Below, in pieces: positions 10,733 to 18,408 of a stretch of 33,312 nt of DNA (position 1 is its first letter; each line of letters starts with the position of its first letter). The notes beneath the pieces are model-generated. The model made no database searches and was not told the DNA's origin. It saw nothing but the letters and a program-made list of their open reading frames with translations. Location of the stretch: assembly GCA_014804775.1 (NCBI GenBank), contig JAAUZB010000019.1, forward strand, positions 39,611 through 72,922. The letters are read 5' to 3'. This DNA comes from Roseburia sp. Lineage in GTDB: Bacteria > Bacillota > Clostridia > Lachnospirales > Lachnospiraceae. A program made the position numbers and the translations under genes.

Positions 10733-10765
10733 CCTATCATGAGGCACCATGATAGGTTTTGTTAA
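10733..10765 (+). terminator. Terminator of the ~470-nt RNA
   Basis: CCTATCATG (10733-10741) pairs perfectly with CATGATAGG (10748-10756) across a 6-nt loop, followed by TTTTGTT. Confidence 0.9.
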
Positions 10766-10870
10766 GTTTTAATTGTGGTCTTTATCATTCCTGTTTTTTT
10801 ATAAATATTTTATTGTTTTTTGACTACAAATATGATATTGTTATCCATACGAGCTATATCGTTATTTTCT

Positions 10871-11073
10871 TCCTGCCTCTCGTGCAGGCTTACGCTGACC
10901 TCGCTGTCAGTTATCTGCTTGGTCTTTTTGTCTCGGTTCCGTTTCATGACCGTGGTCAGGCGTTTCGCCAGAACATTCCAAGTACAAAAACTCATTTATT
11001 TATCACATCTACATGGTGCGGCTCTGCGCAGTTCTTAACCATTTCCTGCATCCGCACAAGAAAGGATTCTGCC
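10871..11073 (+). repeat. Structured leader element, copy A (upstream of the Rpn gene)
   Basis: This stretch directly precedes the Rpn gene and is strongly similar to 30725-30860. Shared parts, in order: a CCTGC/GCAGG hairpin, a CTGAC/GTCAG hairpin, CTCATT...TATCACAT, then TGCGGCTCTGC...TTCTTAACCATTTCCT...CCGCAC and AAAGGATTC. TGCGG and CCGCA can pair. Copy A carries about 75 extra bases between the two halves. The AAAGGA at its end serves as the ribosome site of the Rpn gene. Confidence 0.8.
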
Positions 11074-11074
11074 T

Positions 11075-12025
11075 ATGCAAAGAAAGTTTCTCAGAAATAT
11101 CCCTCAAAAAAACCGTGTTACCGTTCCACCTCAATTTCAGTCCTTAGCGGACGCAACCGGAACAATCGATTACTGCTTTACCAACGATTACATGTTCCGC
11201 GCCATCCTTCAGGAGAATAGCGAAGTTCTGACCGCTCTCGTCTGCTCTCTTCTTCATCTGGACTCCTCCGAGATCACATCGGTTATCATCACCAATCCTA
11301 TCGTACTTGGAGAACATATCGACGACAAGGATTTTATTCTCGATATCGCCATCCTGCTGAATCACAATGCAAGCATAAACCTCGAAATGCAAGTGGCAAA
11401 CTATATGAACTGGGAAGAACGCTCTCTGTGCTATCTGTGCCGCAGCTACGACCAGTTGAACGCCGGTCAGGATTACCGTGAAGTAAAACCGGCGTTCCAG
11501 ATTGGATTTCTCAACTTTACGCTCTTTCCCGAGCATCCTGAGTTCTATGCTACATACAAGCTTTTGAATGTGAAAAATCATCATCTTTACAGTGACAAAT
11601 TCACCCTCGGTGTGGTAGACTTAACTCAGATAGACTTGGCAACCGAAGAAGACAAGGATTGGGGAATTGATTACTGGGCAAAACTATTTAAAGCCAAAAC
11701 ATGGGAGGAATTAAGAGTGATTGCAAAAAAGAACGATGAATTGCGTGAAGCCTCTGAAGCTTTATATGTCATGAATGCAGATCAGATGATCCGCGAGCGA
11801 TGCCGTGCCCGCGAAGATTACTATCGCATACAGAATACCATGAATCATAAACTTGAAAAGGTTACTGCTGAAAAAGAAGAACTTATTTCTGAGAAAGAAA
11901 AGCTTTCTTCTGAAAACCGGAATCTATCTTCTAAAGTAGAAAGTTTGTCCTCTGAAATTACAGCCTTAACCTCTGAGATTGAGGAACTCAAGGAGCTCCT
12001 TTTAGAACATGGTATTTCTAAATAG
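11075..12025 (+). CDS. Rpn family recombination-promoting nuclease / putative transposase (PD-(D/E)XK)
   Basis: This 316-residue protein belongs to the Rpn/YhgA-like PD-(D/E)XK nucleases, which are multi-copy in many Lachnospiraceae. RpnA of E. coli is a Ca2+-stimulated DNA endonuclease that raises RecA-independent recombination. The opening DYMFRAILQEN is the family start. The catalytic core is the aspartate in FILDIAILL followed by the ExQ motif in NLEMQVANY at about residues 105-113. The C-terminal ~70 residues are a heptad-rich coiled coil built of near-repeats of S-S-E/S-E-I, low in complexity and probably variable between copies. It is one of only two sizeable plus-strand genes, and its leader is duplicated at 30.7 kb. 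The ATG at 11075 follows AAAGGA. Confidence 0.88.
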   Translation: MQRKFLRNIPQKNRVTVPPQFQSLADATGTIDYCFTNDYMFRAILQENSEVLTALVCSLLHLDSSEITSVIITNPIVLGEHIDDKDFILDIAILLNHNASINLEMQVANYMNWEERSLCYLCRSYDQLNAGQDYREVKPAFQIGFLNFTLFPEHPEFYATYKLLNVKNHHLYSDKFTLGVVDLTQIDLATEEDKDWGIDYWAKLFKAKTWEELRVIAKKNDELREASEALYVMNADQMIRERCRAREDYYRIQNTMNHKLEKVTAEKEELISEKEKLSSENRNLSSKVESLSSEITALTSEIEELKELLLEHGISK

Positions 12026-12040
12026 TTTTCTATTGTCATG

Positions 12041-12121
12041 AAAAAAAGAAAACCAAACCCAGAGCAGTTTATCTTTTGTATGTAGGAAGCTTTCTTTTCT
12101 ACTCTGTGCTTGATTTTCTAC
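12041..12121 (-). ncRNA. Candidate small hairpin RNA, copy 1
   Basis: On the minus strand an extended -10 promoter (TTGCAA at 12155-12150, 16-bp spacer, TGa-TATACT ending at 12128) leads into a ~80-nt RNA that is essentially one long hairpin. Two 20-nt arms pair with several G-U pairs, and the 3' arm runs into seven T. The same promoter, hairpin and T run recur at 12284-12401. It could be a real small RNA, or the hairpin may only end minus-strand transcripts from the Kir-like gene. Confidence 0.5.
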
Positions 12122-12283
12122 ATGAATAGTATATCATTATTATTTCTTTTTGCAAGTACTTTTTTACAATTTTTGCAGTCAGTCGTTTTTTCCTTTTTTC
12201 TCAACTTCTAAATTTTTTTAATATTTCGTAACTGTGAAGGTACTGAGCTGTTACAAAAATTAATTAATAACCTCTATTGGCAC

Positions 12284-12367
12284 AAAAAAAGAAAACCAAA
12301 CCCAGAGCAGTTTATCATTTGTATAATATAGGAAGCTTTCTTTTCTACTCTGTGTTTGATTTTCTAC
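12284..12367 (-). ncRNA. Candidate small hairpin RNA, copy 2
   Basis: This is the second copy. TTGCAA (12401-12396), 16-bp spacer and TATACT (12379-12374) are conserved, and the 20-nt arms pair on the minus strand with one mismatch (the rest Watson-Crick or G-U), followed by seven T. The loop differs slightly from copy 1. Conservation of promoter, arms and T run, against loss of similarity in the DNA between copies (12191-12283), supports a duplicated RNA gene. Confidence 0.5.
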
Positions 12368-12514
12368 ATGAATAGTATATCACTAATATTTATTTTTGCA
12401 AGTACTTTTTTTATTTTTTTGACAATTTTTGCGGGCTGTCGTCTTTTTGCCTTTCAGAAGAATTAAAGTATCTTATCCTGAATGCCTTGGAAATTTCTTT
12501 GAATCTTCGTCTGA

Positions 12515-12624
12515 CTACACACTTTTTTGCGCAAGTCCATCCTTTGTCTCTATGTATTCATGCCTCTCGTGCCTTCCTGTCACATCCAGCAAACATGACA
12601 CCTCTTCTGTCAAAGAATCTGTCG
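12515..12624 (-). other. Short open frame past the Kir-like gene; possible remnant of a gene end
   Basis: In a different frame from the Kir-like gene, a stretch of about 36 codons ends at TAG (12517-12515) and contains LLDVTGRHERHEYIETK. Its composition looks coding, but it has no start of its own and overlaps the end of the Kir-like gene. It may be the 3' remnant of another gene or chance. Beyond it (12430-12514) I see nothing. Confidence 0.25.
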
Positions 12625-13467
12625 ATCAGGTATAACTCTTTTCTTTTTGATGGCTTCCATCTCTTCAATAATCTTTCTTTTTTCATCCTCTTCTGCTTCA
12701 TTAAACTGATTTATTTTTTTCCAATCTGCATATCGAAGTTTCCTTCTCCGATTCGAATTTTTATATATCTCAAACTCAGGATCCTCATCTTTTACAATAA
12801 CAATATCTTTTAACGTATACTTCCTGCTAACCAAAAACGCATTCCCTTTTGTAATAAAATGTCCTGTGATAGACACATTAATTTCATCATTATAGCCTGC
12901 ATTTTCCCCTTCTTTCATCGTGTCTATTATATGCTCTAACATCCTGTAAGAAACTTTGCTTTTCAAATCGAATGAAAATCGACAAAAGTTTTCGATAAAA
13001 AATACATTTTCCTTTTTATCAACGATTTTGCTGTTTCCATGTCCCGATTTATAAATAAACTGCATTATGCATCCTGCATCATATATCACATTTTTGTTAC
13101 TGTTTCCCACCAAAACCCCTAATGACAGCACTTTCTTATCATCCTGCGTTGTATGCCTAATTACCAACTTATCCGGGAAAAATATTCTGGGTTCTCTTGT
13201 CAATATAATTTTAAGAATAAATCCCGTCATCACTGATGTGCACACGACTTCCAGAAATTGCTGCAAATCCACCAAAATAAGCCATTTCTCGTCATCGAAT
13301 AGCCGCATGTCTAAATTATCAGATATGGAGTACAAGAGAACTTTTTCATAAGAAAATCCATTGCTTATTCCTACAAAATGATATGCCAAACTAAAAATCA
13401 TATTGATTATGACAAAAAGTATAAAATATAGTATAACAATCTCGGCTATTCTTTTGCATGCTTTCAT
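12610..13467 (-). CDS. Kir-like membrane protein with a non-canonical pore filter
   Basis: This 285-residue protein has two membrane segments (about 8-29 and 62-89) and a beta-rich cytoplasmic domain. The layout and pattern resemble prokaryotic inward-rectifier K+ channels. A short re-entrant-like segment (41-58) lies between the two helices. After the second helix comes EPRIFFPDKLVIR and then VLVGNSNKNVIYDAG, like the Kir C-domain pattern with VGN and an Ala/Glu-rich strand. ITGHFITKG follows later, and a charged helical tail ends the protein. Aligned without gaps to the Kir pore, the residues at the TVGYGD filter position are DMRLFD (53-58), so K+ selectivity is not expected. The ATG at 13467 has AAAGGA; an upstream ATG at 13485 has no site. 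The Kir assignment is inference. Confidence 0.5.
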   Translation of the reverse strand: MKACKRIAEIVILYFILFVIINMIFSLAYHFVGISNGFSYEKVLLYSISDNLDMRLFDDEKWLILVDLQQFLEVVCTSVMTGFILKIILTREPRIFFPDKLVIRHTTQDDKKVLSLGVLVGNSNKNVIYDAGCIMQFIYKSGHGNSKIVDKKENVFFIENFCRFSFDLKSKVSYRMLEHIIDTMKEGENAGYNDEINVSITGHFITKGNAFLVSRKYTLKDIVIVKDEDPEFEIYKNSNRRRKLRYADWKKINQFNEAEEDEKRKIIEEMEAIKKKRVIPDRQIL

Positions 13468-13645
13468 TTGTATTTTTCCTTTCATCTGTGTGCCATTCTT
13501 ACTGTTGTTTTAGGTTTTTATCAGCTCCTTTCTTGTCTTCTAAAACATTTTCTCTAATATTGCATTTATTATCTCTGCGTCGTATTTACATCAAACATAG
13601 TTTATGAATTTCTAATAATTATATATACATGTCAATGATAACCAC

Positions 13646-14224
13646 CTATGTGCGCTGCTCTGGACTGCTTTCACATAAAATATTCGGATCAATTCCGTTT
13701 TTCTCTAATGTAATATATTCAATTAAGAAAAACTTTTCTGCAAGCTCTAGCGGATTCAACTCCCAATGCTCTTGTGCATAATACAGATTCCGCACCATAA
13801 TATCATAATACTGCGTTCTGCAAATCCATGCTTTAGGAAATGCATATTTCTCTATTCTTTTATTAACACGTGCAGCTTGCAGTTTATCATTTAGAATTGA
13901 TTGCATAAACGAAAGAGCCACAGAAAGAGCAATACTTTCATTTCCCAAGAATACCGTATCTTCCGGCACTGGATTCATAGATACAAATTTACTCTTTATG
14001 CCGCATATTACTATTAGCGCCGCTATTTTATGGTGGTCTAGCGTTCCCTCCTTCTCATAGTCTTTTATCATAAATTGATTTAAAATATACTTGTATGACT
14101 TTTCAAACTCATCTGAAAATATTGTTTCCCTCTCGGGATGAAATTGAATCCTGCTGTCATTGCTCTGCATGTCTTGACTGGATTCCTCAAACATTTTCCA
14201 TATTTGTTTCTTAAACCCCTCCAT
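13646..14224 (-). CDS. Hypothetical soluble protein of the four-gene cassette
   Basis: I do not recognise this family. The product (192 residues) is mostly helical and soluble, with a DHHKIAALIVICGIK segment near residues 62-76 and a late aromatic helix (YYDIMVRNLYYAQEHW). The open frame reaches 14257, but the ATG at 14224 has GGGGGAG immediately upstream and overlaps the end of the preceding small membrane gene by 14 bp, so it is probably translationally coupled. It lies between a one-helix membrane protein and the Kir-like gene. A 178-bp gap separates it from the latter. The regular spacing suggests one functional unit. Confidence 0.65.
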   Translation of the reverse strand: MEGFKKQIWKMFEESSQDMQSNDSRIQFHPERETIFSDEFEKSYKYILNQFMIKDYEKEGTLDHHKIAALIVICGIKSKFVSMNPVPEDTVFLGNESIALSVALSFMQSILNDKLQAARVNKRIEKYAFPKAWICRTQYYDIMVRNLYYAQEHWELNPLELAEKFFLIEYITLEKNGIDPNILCESSPEQRT

Positions 14225-14513
14225 TGCTCCCCCCTGTATATAATAAATATTCTCCATGTTTATAGTATGATATATTCTCAGTTCTCTGCGTATAATTGTG
14301 TAAATCGGGTCCGTTATTTTCCATCACCAAAAAACTTTCCGGTTTTGTCGCCACTAGCAAATCTTTTAGATATGCCAACATCCATATTTTCACGGAATCG
14401 GTTTGCTTCTTCCGTTGCATTGCCTCAATGAGAATCTTAGTATAAGCTCCCATAAGTATTAGTAATATAAAAGCAAGTATTCCATACGCCATTCTAACTA
14501 CATCATTTATCAT
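14211..14513 (-). CDS. Small membrane-anchored hypothetical protein (100 aa)
   Basis: An N-terminal membrane helix (about residues 9-30, rich in I, L, A) is followed by a basic stretch QRKKQ and a short cytoplasmic tail ending in GGSNGGV. No known family is recognised. The stop overlaps the start region of the next gene, pointing to coupled translation. It lies 23 bp downstream of the four-helix protein gene. Confidence 0.6.
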   Translation of the reverse strand: MINDVVRMAYGILAFILLILMGAYTKILIEAMQRKKQTDSVKIWMLAYLKDLLVATKPESFLVMENNGPDLHNYTQRTENISYYKHGEYLLYTGGSNGGV

Positions 14514-14536
14514 TTAATATTCTCCTATTTCCTCGC

Positions 14537-15007
14537 TCAATATTTGGGGACTGCATCAAAAAACTCCACATGAATATCTTTCCACCCTTCCACGAAAAAA
14601 ATACTAACACACAAGAGCGTCTCCGTCCAATAAATGCCATAACAATAAAACATCATGCACACAGCAACAATTATTGCTATTTCTACTAAAGCAATCCTGC
14701 TATGTACTATAATGTATGCTTCTGTATCTCCTTTGCTTTCCTTCGCCTTTTTATTCGTCCTCCAAACCCTCCTGAAATTTCCGAGAAAATAACGAAGAAG
14801 TAATACTGTATTTAAATACAGTGAAACTGGCGTAGGTTTTCCTGTCAGTAGGACAGAAATCACATAATACCCCGCCAAAACAGCCGTTTCAAGTATAAGC
14901 ACTATCCAAGCCGTATTATCATTCCCGTTCACCTCATAACCCAATTTTTCGATTATTTTTCTCAGCAGACTCAAGTAGCTGTCGCGAAAGTTTTTGTGTC
15001 TCTTCAT
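14537..15007 (-). CDS. Hypothetical multi-pass membrane protein (156 aa)
   Basis: Four hydrophobic segments are visible: about residues 33-55 (WIVLILETAVLAGYYVISVLL), 62-75, 104-125 (IALVEIAIIVAVCMMFYCYG) and 128-142. A basic N-terminus (MKRHKNFRDSY) and a basic loop (RRVWRTNKKAK) probably face the cytoplasm. The ATG at 15007 has GGAG eight bases upstream. It is the first gene of the four-gene cassette and lies 367 bp from the XRE regulator. No family recognised. Confidence 0.65.
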   Translation of the reverse strand: MKRHKNFRDSYLSLLRKIIEKLGYEVNGNDNTAWIVLILETAVLAGYYVISVLLTGKPTPVSLYLNTVLLLRYFLGNFRRVWRTNKKAKESKGDTEAYIIVHSRIALVEIAIIVAVCMMFYCYGIYWTETLLCVSIFFVEGWKDIHVEFFDAVPKY

Positions 15008-15374
15008 TTCGTGTTCTCCGTGTCGTAATTTTTTGATTCCTCTTCTTGCGGTTATTAAATTACATATTTTTTCTACAGCGTGATTTATTAATCATAATTT
15101 CCAACCAGATTTATACTTCATTTATAATATTCACACTTTATGTAACCTGTGATATAAATATATATGAAATTTATCCCGTCATAATGATCTCCCCCTTCCT
15201 TTCCTGTCTTTTTTCACAGTTTCTCTCATCCCCTCTCCTGCATTTATCTCGAAATTACATACTTTTTGCATACTTTTTATAAATTTTCTATAAATTTTTT
15301 ATCATCATATATTACATGTTATATGTAGTCAATTCCGTCACAACTCACCGTTTTGGTATGTACAGATTACTATT
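15008..15374. other. AT-rich intergenic region upstream of the four-gene cassette
   Basis: No gene is convincing here. It is very AT-rich with several TATA-like boxes. A 16-codon minus-strand frame (MRETVKKDRKGRGRSL) has a good AGGAG site but no other support. A promoter for the cassette should lie here, but no candidate stands out. Confidence 0.4.
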
Positions 15375-15713
15375 TTATTTGCGCTCTTCCCTGAATGCAT
15401 TTCGCAAACACCTGAACACTGACAGTATGATTCGCATCTCTGAATCCGTACATCCATCCAGTTCTTTTTCAAGGATATTCCTAATATCCAAATCCGCCTT
15501 TACCTCTGGGTAAAAAACCTCATACAGCGGTAAATCCAATTCACGTACTAAGTGGTATAAAACCTCAAATTTTGGATTTCCTGATTTATTTTCTATCTCA
15601 ATGATTGTTCTCTTGCAAACACCGATCCGTTCTGCCAGAGCTTCTTGAGATAATTGTCTGCTTTTCCGCACTTTACGCACTGCGTCACCCAGTGCACTGC
15701 TTGCATCCAACAT
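15375..15713 (-). CDS. XRE-family helix-turn-helix regulator
   Basis: The 112-residue protein has an N-terminal Cro/CI-type helix-turn-helix at about residues 9-65: LSQEALAERIGVCKRTIIEIENKSGNPKFEVL shows the usual Q-x-x-L-A-x-x-x-G pattern and recognition helix. The C-terminal ~45 residues form a helical tail that may dimerise. It lies about 70 bp after the flippase gene and 367 bp before the four-gene cassette, so it could act on either; nothing in the sequence decides this. The ATG has GGGAG upstream. Confidence 0.9.
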   Translation of the reverse strand: MLDASSALGDAVRKVRKSRQLSQEALAERIGVCKRTIIEIENKSGNPKFEVLYHLVRELDLPLYEVFYPEVKADLDIRNILEKELDGCTDSEMRIILSVFRCLRNAFREERK

Positions 15714-15784
15714 CCTGCTTCTCCCTTCTCAAAAAAATCTCTCCTACTATGCCACCACCATATACCTGTGCTGTAATCTAACCT

Positions 15785-17215
15785 TCATTTCAGCAATCTA
15801 ATCACATCATTCCGTTTCCAAACAGCTATCGCCAATATAGCAACAATTACACTGTACCGTAAAACAGTAATCCCATACCCAATCGTAAGAATACCAGCTA
15901 TTATCATAAATAACACTAAGACTCGTACCATTCCATGGATATCTAGGATATCCTTTGGACAATGATTGCGCTTACAAACTTTACCCATAAAAAAATAATG
16001 TACTATTGCAAACAAAATGTAGCTAAACAAAGTGGTATATCCAGCAGCCAGATAGCCTACAACAGGAATCAGCCTATAATTTAAAAATACGTTCAACACA
16101 GCCGCTCCAATCGATGCCAATGCAGTGATTTTGCTTTCCTCATAATAGAATTCAATATTTACAAAATGCTGATAGAAAAACATAACAAACACACTTGCTG
16201 CCAACGGTGGGACTACCCATATTGCCTCATGATAATCTGCTGGAGCCAGAACAGCGATTGCCTCTGGCGCAAATGCAATCAGAAGCAAATTAAGTCCCCC
16301 CACTATCATCAGCGATGAATTAATAATTCTCCCTATTCCGTGATAACGTTCCTCCTTCATTCTCTTAAACAGCCATGATTGCATAGATGCATTTATTGCC
16401 GTATTAAACAACTGCATTACCATGGCTGCACTGTACGCCACACTGTAGATACCTGCCTGTGCCTGTCCAACAAGTGACTTAATAACAATCCGGTCAGAAC
16501 TGTGCAAAAGTACTGTTGACAGATAATACGGTAAAAGCGGTACATTAAATTGAAGAGCTCTATTCCAATATTCTTTTTGATAGAACACAAAGTGTTTTCG
16601 CAAACTTGAAATCAAAAGAACCAAAGCAATAGTGCACTGCACAACAGCACGTGCTCCAATAATAGCATACTCCTTATTTGGCATCCTCAATGCCGCCCAA
16701 ATTCCAATAATGGGTATAAGCAAACTGCTAGTCAAAGTAACAATTACTGCCATAATATACCTGTATTCAACACGCTGCCGTGCAGTCCAAAATGAAATAA
16801 CAGGCATTGCATATAGCAAAGCAAACATTAATAAAGTCAAAGCAAAATTCATTCCGGTAAACTGGTCAATCCAATCAGAAAACAGCAAATAAATGACAAA
16901 AACAATACTGGTAATTGAAAATCCAAGACACTCCATAGAAGATGTATAGCCGTCTCTATCATCCTCATACTTTGTCAATCCTACTATATAACCTCCCCAA
17001 GAAAGACGAAATGTTGCGACTATCTCAAAAATCTCCAGCCATGAAAGAAAGACAGAATACGCTCCATACTGCTCTGCTGTCATAATTCGCGTATATATAG
17101 GTACTGCAATTAAAGAAATCCCTTTCTGTAAAATATTGCAGACCGTATACCAAAATGCTGCTTTTACTTGTAACGACATTGCATTATATTTTTTGCGAAT
17201 CATTCCTTCGTTCAT
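15785..17215 (-). CDS. Oligosaccharide flippase (Wzx-like, MOP superfamily)
   Basis: The 476-residue integral membrane protein has about 12-14 hydrophobic segments and the family opening, AAFWYTVCNILQKGISLIAVPIYTRIMTAEQYG, which matches polysaccharide biosynthesis (PST) flippases. It would move the lipid-linked repeat unit across the membrane for polymerisation. A GGAG lies just before the ATG. It is the last gene of the polysaccharide operon, about 185 bp past the pyruvyl transferase. A match to the named family is clear; the glycan moved is unknown. Confidence 0.9.
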   Translation of the reverse strand: MNEGMIRKKYNAMSLQVKAAFWYTVCNILQKGISLIAVPIYTRIMTAEQYGAYSVFLSWLEIFEIVATFRLSWGGYIVGLTKYEDDRDGYTSSMECLGFSITSIVFVIYLLFSDWIDQFTGMNFALTLLMFALLYAMPVISFWTARQRVEYRYIMAVIVTLTSSLLIPIIGIWAALRMPNKEYAIIGARAVVQCTIALVLLISSLRKHFVFYQKEYWNRALQFNVPLLPYYLSTVLLHSSDRIVIKSLVGQAQAGIYSVAYSAAMVMQLFNTAINASMQSWLFKRMKEERYHGIGRIINSSLMIVGGLNLLLIAFAPEAIAVLAPADYHEAIWVVPPLAASVFVMFFYQHFVNIEFYYEESKITALASIGAAVLNVFLNYRLIPVVGYLAAGYTTLFSYILFAIVHYFFMGKVCKRNHCPKDILDIHGMVRVLVLFMIIAGILTIGYGITVLRYSVIVAILAIAVWKRNDVIRLLK

Positions 17216-17280
17216 TTTGTAACTCCAAATTATTTTTATAAATCCAGCATACGCAAATCATCCAGAATACGCCTTTAGTT

Positions 17281-17400
17281 TCACATTTTATACCAATCTC
17301 TTAAAGCCTCATCATGCAAATGCTTTATTACGCCTTTCAATTTATCCACTACCATATTCCCTTTCAACGTTTTCGCAATAGGAAAATCATGTTCATATGG
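17281..17400 (-). other. In-frame coding-like tail after the pyruvyl transferase stop
   Basis: Directly after the TGA at 17403-17401 the same frame stays open for 39 more codons to TGA at 17283-17281. It reads like protein, with MVVDKLKGVIKHLHDEALRDW. The gene may have gained a premature stop, or this may be a remnant of another gene. An open run of 39 codons can also arise by chance. Confidence 0.3.
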
Positions 17401-18408
17401 TCATTCCATCATTGAAATCTGCTCTTTCACAAATGGAATTTGTGAGAGAAATTCCTTTATTTCTCTCTCCTTCAATATAATTTCTGTCTTGATATTTCCA
17501 TTCAAAATATCCGGCAATTCATCAATCTTATTTCTTTCAATGGTATTGATATGATTCGATTCACGAAATCCTCTAGCCCGATGATCTATTTCAACCACTA
17601 ATGTTCTTACCCCATGTTGCATGGCATAAATTCCGCCATGCAATCTCGTACCAACATAGTCAACATTTGCATTTTCACACAACAGCGCATAATTCTTGAG
17701 TGAATAAATAATTGTTGCATCTTTGCTATGTCGCAATGAGTTATAATATGATACATCAACACTAGTCTGTGCCCAGAAATAGATATGTTCATATTCTCTT
17801 TCCAAAATTGAAATCATCTTCTGATCCTGCACAGGATCCTGCTGATCCGCATATCCACTCAGCGTAACAATAACATCACGTGCCTTTTTTATAGGTATTC
17901 TATCGCATACTTTCGGAGTCAATCCCCATAAGGTTGGACACCCTGTATCGACAACCGCACCTTTTCCAAGGAAACCTTCTAACATATGAACACTTTGCGC
18001 ATCCCGTACACTGTGTATAATATCCTTACGTAAAATATTTTTGTATATGTATTTCGTCAATGGAGTAACTTTTTTATTATCCTGTGTAGTACCCACGCCA
18101 AATAAGATACTATCTTTATATAGACGCTTTGACACAGGTCCAATCATCCACTGTCCTCTGGTTGATATTATGTCACTGGTCAATAAATTCGTACCCATAA
18201 TAAACTTATAATCGCAACTATCTGTATATTGCAGTTTCATTCCGTTTCTAAAGTATTGATAAAATCTAAAATTTAATAGATGCGTTGCAAATCGCATAGA
18301 AAAACTGTTATCAATCAAAGGCTGAATTGCCTTCTCACAATTTTGAAGTACAATGTCATCACCGCGGTCTGTAGACCCAATAGTTGTGTCAAGAATCGTA
18401 ACATTCAT
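17401..18408 (-). CDS. Polysaccharide pyruvyl transferase family protein
   Basis: This 335-residue enzyme fits the family that transfers pyruvate from PEP to a sugar (CsaB/WcaK-like). The opening NVTILDTTIGSTDRGDDIVLQNCEK has the N-terminal family pattern (usually N-x-GD). The central segments GVGTTQ and RDAQS and the late NVDYVGTRLHGGIYAMQHG, with its R-x-H-G pair, are the most typical signatures. The open frame begins at 18468, but the ATG at 18408 has GGAGG, so I start it there. It sits between the epimerase and flippase genes. The product frame may be cut short (see the in-frame tail). Confidence 0.85.
   Translation of the reverse strand: MNVTILDTTIGSTDRGDDIVLQNCEKAIQPLIDNSFSMRFATHLLNFRFYQYFRNGMKLQYTDSCDYKFIMGTNLLTSDIISTRGQWMIGPVSKRLYKDSILFGVGTTQDNKKVTPLTKYIYKNILRKDIIHSVRDAQSVHMLEGFLGKGAVVDTGCPTLWGLTPKVCDRIPIKKARDVIVTLSGYADQQDPVQDQKMISILEREYEHIYFWAQTSVDVSYYNSLRHSKDATIIYSLKNYALLCENANVDYVGTRLHGGIYAMQHGVRTLVVEIDHRARGFRESNHINTIERNKIDELPDILNGNIKTEIILKEREIKEFLSQIPFVKEQISMME

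Larger units (their letters stand above)
10292..10765 (+). ncRNA. Candidate large structured non-coding RNA (~470 nt)
   Basis: No long open frame fits this stretch, yet it has a perfect -10 box at its start and a rho-independent terminator at its end. It folds into many stems by eye: 10297-10305 with 10354-10362 (9 bp); TGATGCATAG with CTATGTATCA (10 bp, one G-U) enclosing GGCAG/CTGCC; CAGTGA/TCACTG; TTAGAT/ATCTAA; CGTGT plus GCGTA with TACGC plus ACACG around gaaaa; CCATA/TATGG; and CCCAAAAAA/TTTTTTGGG. Size and complexity recall the large ornate RNAs of firmicutes (ROOL, GOLLD, ARRPOF), but I cannot assign it to one. It lacks the hallmarks of RNase P RNA, tmRNA and SRP RNA. It lies between trpB2 and the Rpn gene. 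Confidence 0.65.
12041..12445. repeat. Tandem direct repeat of ~150 bp (two copies)
   Basis: 12041-12190 and 12284-12445 are near-identical, beginning with an A run plus GAAAACCAAACCCAGAGCAG and ending in GCAAGTACTTTTTT and ACAATTTTTGC. About 93 bp of unrelated sequence separates them. Each copy holds one promoter-hairpin-T-run unit on the minus strand. Confidence 0.9.

Noticed and set aside
10715-10765. T-box-like sequence AAAGGTGGAACAGCC before a terminator
   Set aside because: Three mismatches to the conserved T-box core, no convincing specifier stem upstream and no amino-acid gene downstream; the next gene is an Rpn nuclease 310 nt away.
10759-11220. 153-codon plus-strand open frame over the leader and Rpn start
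   Set aside because: It overlaps the structured leader and the true Rpn gene in another frame, has no ribosome site and has a non-protein-like composition.
15170-15245. Small minus-strand frame MRETVKKDRKGRGRSL with a good AGGAG site
   Set aside because: Only 16 codons, highly basic and without neighbours to support it; may be chance in a purine-rich stretch.
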